DNA of 64,000 bases, from positions 620,001 through 684,000 of the forward strand of contig NZ_LR701494.1 of NCBI RefSeq assembly GCF_902498785.1. Reading direction: 5' to 3'. Source of the stretch: Sphingomonas sp. EC-HK361. GTDB taxonomy: Bacteria > Pseudomonadota > Alphaproteobacteria > Sphingomonadales > Sphingomonadaceae. Positions within the stretch are counted from its first letter, which is position 1; every line of letters starts with the position of its first letter. The notes beneath the pieces were generated by a model, which was given only the letters and a program-made list of their open reading frames with translations, searched no databases and was not told where the DNA came from. Of the stretch, positions 8,522 through 17,211 are shown in pieces. A program made the translations under genes and the position numbers.

Positions 8522-9601
8522 TCAGTCGAGGCGCTTCAGCCAGCCATGCGGATCGGGGGCGCGGGCGCGCTGGATGTCGACGAGGCGCTGTCGGATGCGC
8601 TGGGTCATCTGGCCCGGCCCGCCGCTGCCGACGGTGAACGCGAACTCCGTGCTGGTGACCTTGCCGATCGGTGTCACGACCGCAGCGGTGCCGCAGGCGA
8701 AGCTTTCGATCAGGCGGCCGCTCTCCGCATCGGCTTGCCACTGTTGGATGGCATATGGCTCTTCGCGCACCGCGACCCCCTCGTCACGAAGCAGCGTCAG
8801 GATCGAATCGCGGGTGATGCCGGGCAGGATCGTGCCGGTCAGCGGCGGGGTGACGACGCTGCCGTCCTCGAACACGAAGAAGATGTTCATGCCGCCAAGC
8901 TCCTCGATCCAGCGGCGCTCCGCCGCATCGAGGAAGACGACCTGGTCGTGCCCGCGCGCGATCGCGTCGTGCTGCGCGGCAAGGCTGGCGGCATAGTTGC
9001 CGCCGCACTTCGCCGCGCCCGTCCCGCCGGGAGCCGCACGGGTGAAATCGCGCGTCGCCCATAGCGAGACCGCCGGTGCGCCGCTCTTGAAATAGCCGCC
9101 AACGGAGGAGGCGATGACCATGTAGAGATATTCGGACGAGGGCTTCACCCCGAGGAACACCTCGCTGGCGATCATGAAGGGGCGCAGATACAGCGAACCG
9201 CCCTCGATCGTCGGGATCCAGTCGCGATCGATCTCGACCAGCCGCTCGATCGATTCGAGGAACAGCGCCTCCGGCAGTTCTGGCATCGCCATGCGACGGG
9301 CCGAATCCTGGAAGCGGCGCGCATTTGCTTCAGGGCGAAATAGCGCGGTGGTGCCGTCGTCGAGCCGATACGCCTTCATTCCTTCGAAGATTTCCTGCGC
9401 ATAGTGAAGCACAGACGACGCGGGATCCATCTGCAGCGGCGCGCGGGCATGAACCTTGCCGTCGTGCCACCCCTTCCCCTCCGACCAGCGCAGCGTGACC
9501 ATGTGATCGGTGAAAACGCGGCCAAAACCGGGATCGACGAGGCGGCCGTCGCGCTCACTGGCGGCGACGGGAGAAGGGTGAGGTTCGTACGCGAAGGTCA
9601 C
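8522..9601 (-). CDS. ilvE: Branched-chain amino acid aminotransferase
   Basis: IlvE is a PLP fold-type IV transaminase that makes valine, leucine and isoleucine from their 2-oxo acids with glutamate as donor. The 359-residue protein belongs to the longer family-II branch: it contains FTDHMVTLRWSEGKGWHDG, LHYAQEIFEGMKAYR, LYLRPFMIASE, and the PLP lysine in GAAKCGGNYAASL. Further motifs are EELGGMNIFFVFEDG, PLTGTILPGITRDSIL and the late ACGTAAVVTPIG. The start at 9601 leaves a 53-base divergent intergenic region shared with the MarR-type regulator gene at 9655, so that regulator could act on ilvE; this is inference. Confidence 0.96.
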   Translation of the reverse strand: MTFAYEPHPSPVAASERDGRLVDPGFGRVFTDHMVTLRWSEGKGWHDGKVHARAPLQMDPASSVLHYAQEIFEGMKAYRLDDGTTALFRPEANARRFQDSARRMAMPELPEALFLESIERLVEIDRDWIPTIEGGSLYLRPFMIASEVFLGVKPSSEYLYMVIASSVGGYFKSGAPAVSLWATRDFTRAAPGGTGAAKCGGNYAASLAAQHDAIARGHDQVVFLDAAERRWIEELGGMNIFFVFEDGSVVTPPLTGTILPGITRDSILTLLRDEGVAVREEPYAIQQWQADAESGRLIESFACGTAAVVTPIGKVTSTEFAFTVGSGGPGQMTQRIRQRLVDIQRARAPDPHGWLKRLD

Positions 9602-9654
9602 GTCGGCTCCAGATTGGGGACAGTATAACGCAGGTTACGGCTTGCGGACGCCTA

Positions 9655-10167
9655 GTGCCGATGGCAAAGCCGGTCAACATGACTGCCCAAACCCAGTCCG
9701 CATCAGCCTTGTTCCTGCGCGAATCGGAGATTCGGCGCGGCATCGAACTGCTGTATTTCGCGCAGACCTACATCGCCCGGAAGATCGACGCGGACCTCGC
9801 CCGACAGGGGCTGGGGCGCGCGCATCACCGCGCGCTGTATTTCATCGCGCGTAAGCCCGACATGGCGGTCAGCGACCTGCTCGCGCTGCTCGGCATTACC
9901 AAGCAGTCGCTCGGCCGCGTGCTGAACGAACTGACCGACCGCCATTATGTCGAGACCCGGCCAGGCGAGCGCGATCGCCGCCAGCGGCTGCTGCGGCTGA
10001 CGCCCGAGGGTGCGGCGTTCGAGGCGAAGATGTTCGATTACGTCCGCGATCGCTGGTCTTCGGCCTATTCGAACGCGGGGCAGGAAGCGGTCACCGGCTT
10101 CTGGTCGGTGCTGGAAGGGCTTATCCCCGAAAAGGAACTGCCGCGCGTCGCCGCACTTCGCGGATGA
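9655..10167 (+). CDS. MarR-family transcriptional regulator
   Basis: A 170-residue winged-helix regulator. The DNA-binding core is visible as AHHRALYFIARKPDMAVSDL, LLGITKQSLGRVLNEL (recognition helix) and the wing ETRPGERDRRQRLLRLT. The ligand is unknown. The start may be GTG at 9655, ATG at 9661 or ATG at 9679 (MTAQTQ); the helix-turn-helix is unaffected by the choice. It is transcribed divergently from ilvE across a short shared promoter region, the usual position for a MarR protein controlling itself and its neighbour. The RNase P RNA gene converges on its 3' end. Confidence 0.9.
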   Translation: MPMAKPVNMTAQTQSASALFLRESEIRRGIELLYFAQTYIARKIDADLARQGLGRAHHRALYFIARKPDMAVSDLLALLGITKQSLGRVLNELTDRHYVETRPGERDRRQRLLRLTPEGAAFEAKMFDYVRDRWSSAYSNAGQEAVTGFWSVLEGLIPEKELPRVAALRG

Positions 10168-10190
10168 CGATCCGGATGGAATTGCCAGAG

Positions 10191-10622
10191 GGCCTGTAAG
10201 CCGGGTTCTGTCCACCGCAGATGCGGATGGGCGACCATTCCTCTAGGCCTGCCGTTACCGACAGGCTCAAGCGACCAACCCGGGTAGCAGGCGGGAACAC
10301 GCCCCGGACGCACGAATGCGCCCTCGCTACCCCTATTCGGTCTTGCTCCCGGTGGGGTTTGCCGTGCCGCCCCTGTTGCCAGGCGCGCGGTGCGCTCTTG
10401 CCGCACCCTTTCACCGTGGCGTCGCCTAAGCGGTCGCCGTCTGCTCTCTGTGGCACTGTCCCTGAACGGTCGGCACAAGGCCGCCCGCCCGCCGGGTGTT
10501 ACCCGGCACCGTTGTTCCGCGGAGCCCGGACTTTCCTCGCCCCCCGCCTCGGGTCCCGTCAAAGTATTACTTTGACGGGCGCCCTCCGCGGGGGCCGCAG
10601 TCGCCCGGCCCTCTAGCGCGGC
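10191..10622 (-). ncRNA. rnpB: RNase P RNA (class A)
   Basis: This is the catalytic RNA of RNase P, which trims the 5' leader of tRNA precursors. On the minus strand it has the universally conserved core GAGGAAAGTCCGGGCTCC near the 5' part and the matching 3' end ACAGAACCCGGCTTACAGGCC, which together form P4 and its surroundings. A perfect hairpin CCCGTCAAAGTA/TACTTTGACGGG lies near the 5' end (P3 region). The length of about 430 bases is usual for alphaproteobacteria. End coordinates are approximate within about 5-10 bases. Several open frames cross it on both strands but none is a gene. Confidence 0.95.
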
Positions 10623-10626
10623 CTCC

Positions 10627-11322
10627 CTACGCGTCTCCGCGCGGCTTGGGAAGCAGGAGCGCGAGCAGGATCATTCGGCACTCGGCGTCGATCTCGCCGT
10701 CGATCAGCTCCGGGCGGAACCGGCGCTGAAAGGCCATGATCGCGGCCATCCGGTCGGTCACGTCATACCCGAACCGTTCGAGCGCGAGGCAGAAACCCGC
10801 TTCCGTCCAGAACGGGTCCATGAGACTTTGCGTCGGACGCGGCAGCGCAAGACGGAGGCGCGCCAGCCGGTGCCAGGGAAACAGCTCGCCGGGATCGCGC
10901 TTGCGCGCCGGGGCAATGTCGGAATGGCCGACGATGTTGCCGCGTGTGATCTCGTAGCGGTCCTTGATTTCCGCGACGAGGCGGATGACGGCGTCGATCT
11001 GCGCATCCGGGAAGGGGACATAGCCCCATTCGTGGCCGGGATTGACGATCTCGATCCCGATGCTCGCGGAATTGACGTCGTCGATCTCGCGCCAGTGCGA
11101 CGCGCCCGCGTGCCAGGCGCGGTCACCCTCATCCACCATGCAGATGACCTGCCCATCCTCGTCGACGACGTAATGGGCGGACACCTTCGCCTCGGGGTCG
11201 CGCAGCCGGTCGATCGCGGCCTCGGCGCTTTCCATGCCGGTATAGTGCAGCACGATCATGCTGATCGGCAGCGCGCGCGCGTCGAAATTGGGGGACGGCA
11301 GATCGATCGGCGGCACCGGCAT
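10627..11322 (-). CDS. N-acetylmuramoyl-L-alanine amidase (Amidase_2, AmiD/AmpD type)
   Basis: The 231-residue enzyme cleaves the bond between MurNAc and the stem peptide. The PGRP/Amidase_2 domain covers about residues 18-150: His26 in VLHYTGM, SAHYVVDEDGQV, WHAGAS, SIGIEIVNPGH, and the metal ligands in HSDIAPARKRDPGELFPW. The last 60 residues (LERFGYDVTDRMAAIMAFQRRF) look like a peptidoglycan-binding repeat. No export signal is evident, so it could be a cytoplasmic recycling enzyme of the AmpD sort. It is downstream of cheR on the same strand with a 58-base gap, probably by chance rather than function. Confidence 0.9.
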   Translation of the reverse strand: MPVPPIDLPSPNFDARALPISMIVLHYTGMESAEAAIDRLRDPEAKVSAHYVVDEDGQVICMVDEGDRAWHAGASHWREIDDVNSASIGIEIVNPGHEWGYVPFPDAQIDAVIRLVAEIKDRYEITRGNIVGHSDIAPARKRDPGELFPWHRLARLRLALPRPTQSLMDPFWTEAGFCLALERFGYDVTDRMAAIMAFQRRFRPELIDGEIDAECRMILLALLLPKPRGDA

Positions 11323-11380
11323 ATCCTTCGATTGCAGCGGTGCTAGAGCAGCTTAGGGCGCGGACACAAGCGCCAGCGCG

Positions 11381-12238
11381 TCAGGCAGCGCTCGCGACCG
11401 GGCGGGACCGCTTTGCAGGTAGCGCCTCGTAGAATCCGCGGAAGCGCTGGCTGGGGGTGAAGCGGTCCGACAATCCGATCACCGTTTCACCCGCACCGAG
11501 CACCAGCAAGCCGCCCGGACGCAATGCGTTCGCAAAGCGGTCCAGCACTGCCGCGCGCAGTGGCGGGGTCAGATAGAACAGCACGTTGCGGCACATCACC
11601 GCATCGAACAGACCGACCGGCGCCGCGTCCGCGACCAGATTCTGCCGGCGGTACCGCACCATGCGCAACAGTTCGGGCTTCGCGATCCAGTCGCCGCTGA
11701 CGGCCTCCGCATCGAACCAGCGCATCATGCGGCGGATTGGCAGACCGCGCTGGATCTCGAACTGGGTATAGCGCCCCTGCCGCGCGCGCTGCAGCGCGGC
11801 GTCCGAAATGTCGGTGGCGAGAATATCGGGCAGCAACGCTCCCTCGCTCTCCTCGGCGAAAATCATGGCGAGCGAAAGCGGCTCCTGCCCGCGCGCGCAG
11901 CCCGCGCACCAGATTTTCGGGCGCGCCGAAAGGCCATCCGCCGATGTCTCGCGAATCGCCTGCGCGGTCGCCTCGATGATCCCGGCGTCGCGAAAGAACG
12001 AGCTTTCCTGGTTGAGCAAGGCATCCACGATCCGGTCGCCGACGGTCGTGTCCTTGCCGTCGAGAAGCTGCCCCACAAGCTCGTCCAGCGTCTTGAGACC
12101 GCGTTCCGCCAGCAGCGGCTTCAGCGCAAGGTCGATTCGCCAGGCGCGATTGGCAGCGATCTCCTGACCGGCGCGCGCCTGCATCAGCGCGGCGATGATA
12201 CCGGCTGGCCCGGGATGCGGCATCGGCATCTGGATCAT
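11381..12238 (-). CDS. cheR: Chemotaxis protein-glutamate O-methyltransferase
   Basis: CheR methylates glutamates in chemoreceptor signalling domains using S-adenosylmethionine, the adaptation step that opposes CheB. The 285-residue protein has the alpha-helical CheR_N domain and then the methyltransferase domain. Landmarks are LLNQESSFFRD, WCAGCARGQEPLSLAMI (SAM loop), ILATDISDAALQRARQGRYT, FDAVMCRNVLFYL and LRPGGLLVLGAGETV. The ATG at 12238 overlaps the cheB stop (ATGA), so the frame that continues upstream through cheB is a shadow. No receptor gene is present in the window, so its substrates are encoded elsewhere. Confidence 0.95.
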   Translation of the reverse strand: MIQMPMPHPGPAGIIAALMQARAGQEIAANRAWRIDLALKPLLAERGLKTLDELVGQLLDGKDTTVGDRIVDALLNQESSFFRDAGIIEATAQAIRETSADGLSARPKIWCAGCARGQEPLSLAMIFAEESEGALLPDILATDISDAALQRARQGRYTQFEIQRGLPIRRMMRWFDAEAVSGDWIAKPELLRMVRYRRQNLVADAAPVGLFDAVMCRNVLFYLTPPLRAAVLDRFANALRPGGLLVLGAGETVIGLSDRFTPSQRFRGFYEALPAKRSRPVASAA

Positions 12239-13299
12239 GGCTGCACCCGCGCGCGCGAGGCGATCAGGCGGCCAATGGTCGGCGGATCGAGCACCGCGTT
12301 GGCGATCCCCGCGCCGACAACGGCACCCGGCATTCCCCACACGACCGATGTCTCGCGGTCCTGCGCGAAGACGGTGCCGCCGGCCTCGCGAATGAGGCGT
12401 GCGCCGTCCACGCCATCGCGCCCCATACCACTCAGCATGATCGCCAATGCGCGCGCGCCGTAAGCCATCGCGACCGACGCCATCATGGGATCGACCGACG
12501 GCATGCAGCCATTTGCGACGGGATCGCGCGACAGGCGCACCGACGCAGTGCCGTCGGGCAGCGCCACGCAAGTCATATGCGCATCGCCCGGCGCGACGAT
12601 GACGCGGCCGGGGCGGATGCGCAGCCGATCGACGGCGAGGTCGCACGGCCGATTGGCGAGCACCGCGAGCTGAGCGGCGAAATAGGGCGAAAAGGAATGC
12701 GGCAGATGCTGGGTGACCAGGATCGGCGCACGAAAATCGGTCGGGATCGCGCGGAGCAGCTGGCTGAGCGCGTGAATGCCGCCGGTCGAGGCACCGATCG
12801 CGACAACGTCGATCGTCTCGGGCATCGGACCGGAAATGGCGGCAGCCTTGCCCTCGCCCTGCACCACCGGATCGGTCAGGCGCGAAAGGCGCTCGGCGAG
12901 CATATCGGCGAAGCGGCCGTTGTGTGTGCCGATACCCGGCTTCACCAGCGTATCGGCAGCGCCAAGCGCGAGCGCCTGCACCGTCGCGGATGCGCCTTCC
13001 GCACAGGACGACGACACGACGAGGACACGCGCACCGCACCCTGCCGCGATGAGGTCGGGAAGCGCTGTAAGACCATCGATACCCGGCATGTCGAGATCGA
13101 GAAGCACGACATCGACGCGTTGGTTTTCAAGGAAGGCGAGCGCGCCGAGCGCGTCGTTGACGACCCCCGCCACGACAAAGTTCGGATGTTCGCCGATCGC
13201 GCGCGTCAGAACGGCCCGCGCGACCGCCGAATCATCGACGATCAGGACACGCTGCGCCGCGGATTGCGACCGCTCGGCGATCTGGGGGGAGGACGACAC
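12235..13299 (-). CDS. cheB: Chemotaxis protein-glutamate methylesterase/glutaminase
   Basis: CheB removes methyl groups from receptor glutamates and deamidates receptor glutamines when phosphorylated by CheA. The receiver domain covers about residues 17-130 with Asp68 in VVLLDLDMPG as the phosphoacceptor and VDD at 21-23. The esterase domain has its triad at Ser171 (IGASTGG), His198 (TQHLP) and Asp295 (SGMGRDG). A serine run (VVSSS) marks the receiver beta4. Length of 354 is normal. It is the fourth gene of the cheA-W-Y-B-R block, 16 bases after the cheY-like gene and overlapping cheR by 4 bases. Confidence 0.96.
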   Translation of the reverse strand: MSSSPQIAERSQSAAQRVLIVDDSAVARAVLTRAIGEHPNFVVAGVVNDALGALAFLENQRVDVVLLDLDMPGIDGLTALPDLIAAGCGARVLVVSSSCAEGASATVQALALGAADTLVKPGIGTHNGRFADMLAERLSRLTDPVVQGEGKAAAISGPMPETIDVVAIGASTGGIHALSQLLRAIPTDFRAPILVTQHLPHSFSPYFAAQLAVLANRPCDLAVDRLRIRPGRVIVAPGDAHMTCVALPDGTASVRLSRDPVANGCMPSVDPMMASVAMAYGARALAIMLSGMGRDGVDGARLIREAGGTVFAQDRETSVVWGMPGAVVGAGIANAVLDPPTIGRLIASRARVQP

Positions 13300-13315
13300 C
13301 CGGCTCGCTCCCGCG

Positions 13316-13681
13316 TCAGGCGAGGCCGACGAGCTGCAGCTTGCTTTCGAGCGTCTCGCGATCGAAGGGTTTCATCACATATTCGTCCGCCCCCGCCTCG
13401 ATCGCGGCGCGGATATGGGCCATCCCGTTTTCGGTGGTGCAGAAGACGACCTTGGGGCGCGACGACAATTGCGTGTCGCGCAGCGCGCGCAGGAAATCCA
13501 TGCCGCTCATCACCGGCATGTTCCAGTCGAGCAGCACCGCATCGGGCACCTTCGCCAGACACGAATCGAGCGCCTCGCGCCCGTCGGCGGCTTCGGACAC
13601 TTCGAAATTCATCGCCTCGAGAATGTGCCGGGCGACCTTGCGGATCACCTTCGAATCATCGACGACCAGGCACGTTTTCAT
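13316..13681 (-). CDS. cheY: CheY-like single-domain response regulator
   Basis: A 121-residue stand-alone receiver domain. The acidic pair is Asp8-Asp9, the phosphoacceptor is Asp52 in VLLDWNMPVMSG, the switch Thr is in VVFCTTEN, and the conserved Lys is in YVMKPFD. It lies between cheW and cheB in the chemotaxis block and is the likely phosphate acceptor from CheA. Whether it binds a flagellar switch cannot be told, because no flagellar gene is present here; alphaproteobacteria often carry several CheY paralogues, some acting as phosphate sinks. Confidence 0.93.
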   Translation of the reverse strand: MKTCLVVDDSKVIRKVARHILEAMNFEVSEAADGREALDSCLAKVPDAVLLDWNMPVMSGMDFLRALRDTQLSSRPKVVFCTTENGMAHIRAAIEAGADEYVMKPFDRETLESKLQLVGLA

Positions 13682-13755
13682 GCGGAGACACCTCGGGGGT
13701 TACAGCCAGCAAAACCCTGGCAGACAACAGTAAGGATGGGGTTAATTGTCGGACT

Positions 13756-14187
13756 TCAAGCGGCCTGTGCGATCGTGGGAACCAGGCTGCCGAGATCGAT
13801 GACGAGCAGCGCCTCGCCATCGCGTGTGACCAGCCCGCGGCCGATATCGGCCCAGCGCCCGTCGAGATGCAGTCCGACCGGCAGCGGCGCCGGTTCGAAC
13901 GGCGCGACATCCTCCAGCATGTCGACCGGCACCGCGTAGAGGTGCTCGTCGACGCGGGTGATCACTGCGCGCCGGCCCGGCGCGCCGTAGCTAGGCAGCC
14001 CAAGCGCGACGAGCGTGTCGATGACGGTGACCACCCGGCTGCGCAGTGCAGCAAGCCCCAACACCTCGGCGCGTGCTCCCGGCACGGGCACGCTCTGCCC
14101 GAGATCGACGACCGATTCGACCTGCGCCGCGTCGATCGCAACCGCGCGGCCGGCGATGTGTGCCACCAGAAACAGCTTTTCGCTCAT
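13756..14187 (-). CDS. cheW: Chemotaxis coupling protein CheW
   Basis: CheW links chemoreceptors to the CheA kinase. The 143-residue product is a single CheW domain: MSEKLFLVAHIAGRAVAID, VESVVDLGQSVPVPGA, VLGLAALRSRVVTVIDTLVALGL, HLYAVPVDMLEDVAPFEP, and the last strand LVIDLGSLVP. The ATG shares one base with the cheA stop (TGATG), so the long upstream extension of this frame into cheA is discarded. It is separated from the cheY-like gene by 74 bases, the widest gap inside the chemotaxis block. Confidence 0.94.
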   Translation of the reverse strand: MSEKLFLVAHIAGRAVAIDAAQVESVVDLGQSVPVPGARAEVLGLAALRSRVVTVIDTLVALGLPSYGAPGRRAVITRVDEHLYAVPVDMLEDVAPFEPAPLPVGLHLDGRWADIGRGLVTRDGEALLVIDLGSLVPTIAQAA

Positions 14188-16484
14188 CACGCACCCCGCC
14201 CCGAAACACTCGCCGCGACCGCCGCCAGCAGTTCTGCGCGGTCGTAGCGGTAGACCCCCTCGCCGCGCCTGCGCCCCAGCCGCACGACGGGCGCGCCACC
14301 GCTCGCCACGCTCGCATCCTCGATCATCGCGAGACGTACATCGGCTTTTTCGCCCGACGCCAACGTCGCGGCGACGCGGTAGCCTGCGCTCTCTAGCGCG
14401 GGTTTCAGAAAGGCTTCCATCCAGCCGGCATCGCTGCCTTCGAGCAGGCAGAGCGGCTGCGCAGTTGGCTGATCCGAATCGACCGCGGACGCGAGCAACC
14501 ACAGCGGATCGACAAGTTCTGTCGGCTCGCCATCGATCACCGCGACGCCAGCAATGGCGCCTCCCGGCGGAACCGCAGCGATCTCGACGGGGAGCGTCAC
14601 GATTTCGAGCGCTTCCGCGATCGGGTAACCCATTTCGACCATGTCGTCATGGAGCCGCAGGACCGGCACCATGCCGGCCGCGGCAACGTCCCCGGTCGCG
14701 ACCAGCGGCACGGTGCGATCCTCGACGGTCAGCCGTAAACGTCCGCCCGTGCGGGCGATCATGTGGGCCGGAACCTGCTCGACGCGATCGACCGCAGACA
14801 ACGCCACGGCACGGCGGACACCATCGAGATCGCGGAACAGCAGAGCGGACGCACCGATCGGGGCGCTTGCCGTCTCCACGGCGACCTCGGACGCGGCCAC
14901 GCGTTCGAAGCGGATGCCGGCCGTCGCGGCGATGCCCGAACAATCGAGCAGCAGGAGCGGCAGGCCGCTGTCCGGCAGGGTCTGCCCCGCATAAAGTCCC
15001 GCCGCCATCACCGCGGGGGCTGCCGGCTTCACCACCAGTTCCTCGGTATCCAGCACCGAATCGACGACCAGCGCGAAGCTGCCGCCGGGTACGTCGACGA
15101 TCACCAGCGTCGCATCGTCGGACGGCTCGCCGCGCAGTGCCATGAGCGTGCCGAGATCGATCAGCGGCATCAGCCGCTCGCGCACCCGCACGACCATCTG
15201 CGCGCCGACTCGGTCGATCCGGATTGCCGGGGATCGCATCGCAATGATTTCGTCGATCGCCTGGCGCGGGAGCGCAAAGCAGGTGTCGTTGACCCCGACG
15301 ACCACCGCCGACAGGATCGCGAGCGTCAGCGGCACGTGGATGGCGAGGGTCAGGCCGGCGCCGGGACGGTTGTCGAGTTCGATGCGGCCGCCGAGCTGCT
15401 CGATATTCGCGCGCACCACGTCCATGCCGACGCCGCGACCGGAGATCGCGGTCACCTCGTCGCGGCTCGACAGGCCGGGTTCGAAGACGAGGTCGAGCCG
15501 CTGACGCTCCGACATGCGGCGCAGCTCGGGTTCGCGCCGCGGATCCTGCGCGATCGTCTTGGCGACCAAGCGGTCGGTGTCGATCCCGCGGCCGTCGTCC
15601 GCGATCTCGACGATGATGCGATTGCCGGACTGCCGTGCGGAAACGGCGAGGCGCCCGCTCTCGCGCTTGCCCGCCTTGCGGCGATCCGCCGGCGACTCGA
15701 TCCCGTGGTCGATCGCATTGCGGATGATGTGGACCAGCGGGTCGCGCATCATCTCGATCAGTTCGCGGTCGAGCTCGACATCGGCGCCGTCGATGGTCAG
15801 CGCCACCGCCTTGCCGACACTCGCCGCGGTATCGCGCACCATGCGGGGCAAGGCAGAGAACAACGCATCGATCGTCTGCATCCGCGTGCGCGATACGGTG
15901 TCGCGCATTTCCGCCACGGTCGCGCTCAGCCGCTCCAGCGCCGCTTCCGTCGCGGGGTCGCCGCCATCGCTGCGCAAACGGCGCGCGAGTTCGTTGCGCG
16001 CCAGCACCATGTCGGACATGCCGCCCATCATCCGGTCGAGAAGATCGACCGACAGGCGCACGCTGCGCGTCGGCGCGCGCATCGCCATCGATGTCGTGAC
16101 GAGCGTCGCTGCGACCGCATTCTTTTCCAGCGCGGCGATCAGCAGGTCGTCGCTGGTATCGTCGAGCGCGACGCCCGCATCGATCGCCTCGACGATCTCG
16201 CCGATCCGATCGACGATCGCGAGGACCGCGTTGACCAGCGCGGGGTCGGCGCTGCGCGTGCCGTCACGCGCCGCCGCCAGCACGTCTTCGGCGGCATGGC
16301 TGAGCCGCGACAGGCGCGGCAGGTCCAGAAAGCCGCAACTGCCCTTTACGGTGTGGACGAACCGGAAGATCGAATCGAGCCGTGCGCGGTCGCTCGGATC
16401 GGCTTCCCACGCGACGATCTCGCCCGAGAGCGCTTCAAGCGTCTCGCGTGTCTCGGCAATGAATTCCTGTAGCAGGTCGTCCAT
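14187..16484 (-). CDS. cheA: Chemotaxis histidine kinase CheA, with an extra C-terminal CheW-like part
   Basis: CheA autophosphorylates in response to receptors and passes phosphate to CheY and CheB. The order in this 765-residue protein is an Hpt domain with His44 (HTVKGSCGFL), then directly a dimerisation helix pair (about 135-205). The HATPase domain follows, with the N box HIIRNAIDHGIE, G1 DDGRGID and G2 GRGVGMD. Next is a CheW domain (LAILSAVVVGVNDTCFALP) and then a second CheW-like stretch from about residue 535 (ALLFRDLDGVRRAVALSAVDRV). The end resembles a receiver lacking obvious acidic residues (PLCLLEGSDAGWMEAFLKPALE). No P2 domain is apparent. First gene of the chemotaxis block. 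Confidence 0.95.
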   Translation of the reverse strand: MDDLLQEFIAETRETLEALSGEIVAWEADPSDRARLDSIFRFVHTVKGSCGFLDLPRLSRLSHAAEDVLAAARDGTRSADPALVNAVLAIVDRIGEIVEAIDAGVALDDTSDDLLIAALEKNAVAATLVTTSMAMRAPTRSVRLSVDLLDRMMGGMSDMVLARNELARRLRSDGGDPATEAALERLSATVAEMRDTVSRTRMQTIDALFSALPRMVRDTAASVGKAVALTIDGADVELDRELIEMMRDPLVHIIRNAIDHGIESPADRRKAGKRESGRLAVSARQSGNRIIVEIADDGRGIDTDRLVAKTIAQDPRREPELRRMSERQRLDLVFEPGLSSRDEVTAISGRGVGMDVVRANIEQLGGRIELDNRPGAGLTLAIHVPLTLAILSAVVVGVNDTCFALPRQAIDEIIAMRSPAIRIDRVGAQMVVRVRERLMPLIDLGTLMALRGEPSDDATLVIVDVPGGSFALVVDSVLDTEELVVKPAAPAVMAAGLYAGQTLPDSGLPLLLLDCSGIAATAGIRFERVAASEVAVETASAPIGASALLFRDLDGVRRAVALSAVDRVEQVPAHMIARTGGRLRLTVEDRTVPLVATGDVAAAGMVPVLRLHDDMVEMGYPIAEALEIVTLPVEIAAVPPGGAIAGVAVIDGEPTELVDPLWLLASAVDSDQPTAQPLCLLEGSDAGWMEAFLKPALESAGYRVAATLASGEKADVRLAMIEDASVASGGAPVVRLGRRRGEGVYRYDRAELLAAVAASVSGRGA

Positions 16485-16563
16485 GGGTCCCCGGGCGCGT
16501 CGCGTTCGCGGCCGGTATTGCCCTCAAAGACGTTAAAGCTGCGTTAGCCTTGGCGCCGCCGGT

Positions 16564-17211
16564 TCAACCGGCGTTGAAGGCCGCACCGAAGAGCAGCGTG
16601 CCTTCCGCCGGTTCGCTGACCTGAAGCGAGCCGCCGCCCTCCGCGACAAGCGAGTGGATGAGGTAGGCAGCGGCGGCGCGCGGGGTGACGGCGGCATCCT
16701 TTGGCCCATCGACCAGCATCGCCTTCAATTCGGGGTCGAGGATCAGCCGCGGCCCGGCCGCACGCACAACGATCTCGATCCGGCCGTCTTCGCACTCGGC
16801 GCCGATATCCAGGTTGCCGCCACGCACCAGCGCCTCGCCAGCGATCAGCGAGAGGTTGAGCAGCACCTTCACCGCGGCCTTGGGCAATTGATCCGCCTCG
16901 ACCAGCCAGCCGACGGCCACGCGCTTCGATTCGGCGAACAGTCCCTCGATCGCCAGCCGCGCCTCGCGCGTTTCGACCGCATCGCCGAAGCCGCCCGCCG
17001 CACCGAAAGCGAGCCGGAAGAATTTCAGCTTGTTCGCCGATGTCCGCGCGCTTTCCGCCAGCAGATCGAGGCAGCGCTGGCGCATATCCGGATCGGTCTC
17101 GTCGGCAAGCAGCTCCAGCCCGTTGTTGAGCGCGCCGACCGGCGACAGCAGGTCGTGGCACAGCCGCGAGCAGAGCAGTCCGGCGAAATCGATCGGGGCG
17201 ACGGTGGTCAT
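16564..17211 (-). CDS. chpT: Histidine phosphotransferase ChpT
   Basis: ChpT relays phosphate from the hybrid kinase CckA to CtrA and CpdR, controlling the alphaproteobacterial cell cycle and, in sphingomonads, motility. The 215-residue protein begins with the phospho-helix FAGLLCSRLCHDLLSPVGALNNGLELL, with His19 as the phosphoacceptor. It continues with a degenerate kinase-like ATPase fold (LLNLSLIAGEALVRGG, AYLIHSLVAEGGGSL) that lacks the N and G boxes, as expected for ChpT. It is just upstream of cheA on the same strand and overlaps the JAMM peptidase gene by 4 bases. The position beside cheA may reflect CtrA control of motility; this is inference. Confidence 0.92.
   Translation of the reverse strand: MTTVAPIDFAGLLCSRLCHDLLSPVGALNNGLELLADETDPDMRQRCLDLLAESARTSANKLKFFRLAFGAAGGFGDAVETREARLAIEGLFAESKRVAVGWLVEADQLPKAAVKVLLNLSLIAGEALVRGGNLDIGAECEDGRIEIVVRAAGPRLILDPELKAMLVDGPKDAAVTPRAAAAYLIHSLVAEGGGSLQVSEPAEGTLLFGAAFNAG

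Noticed and set aside
10221-10616. Open frames on both strands across 10200-10620
   Set aside because: The region is RNase P RNA, with conserved core sequences at both ends; the frames are incidental.
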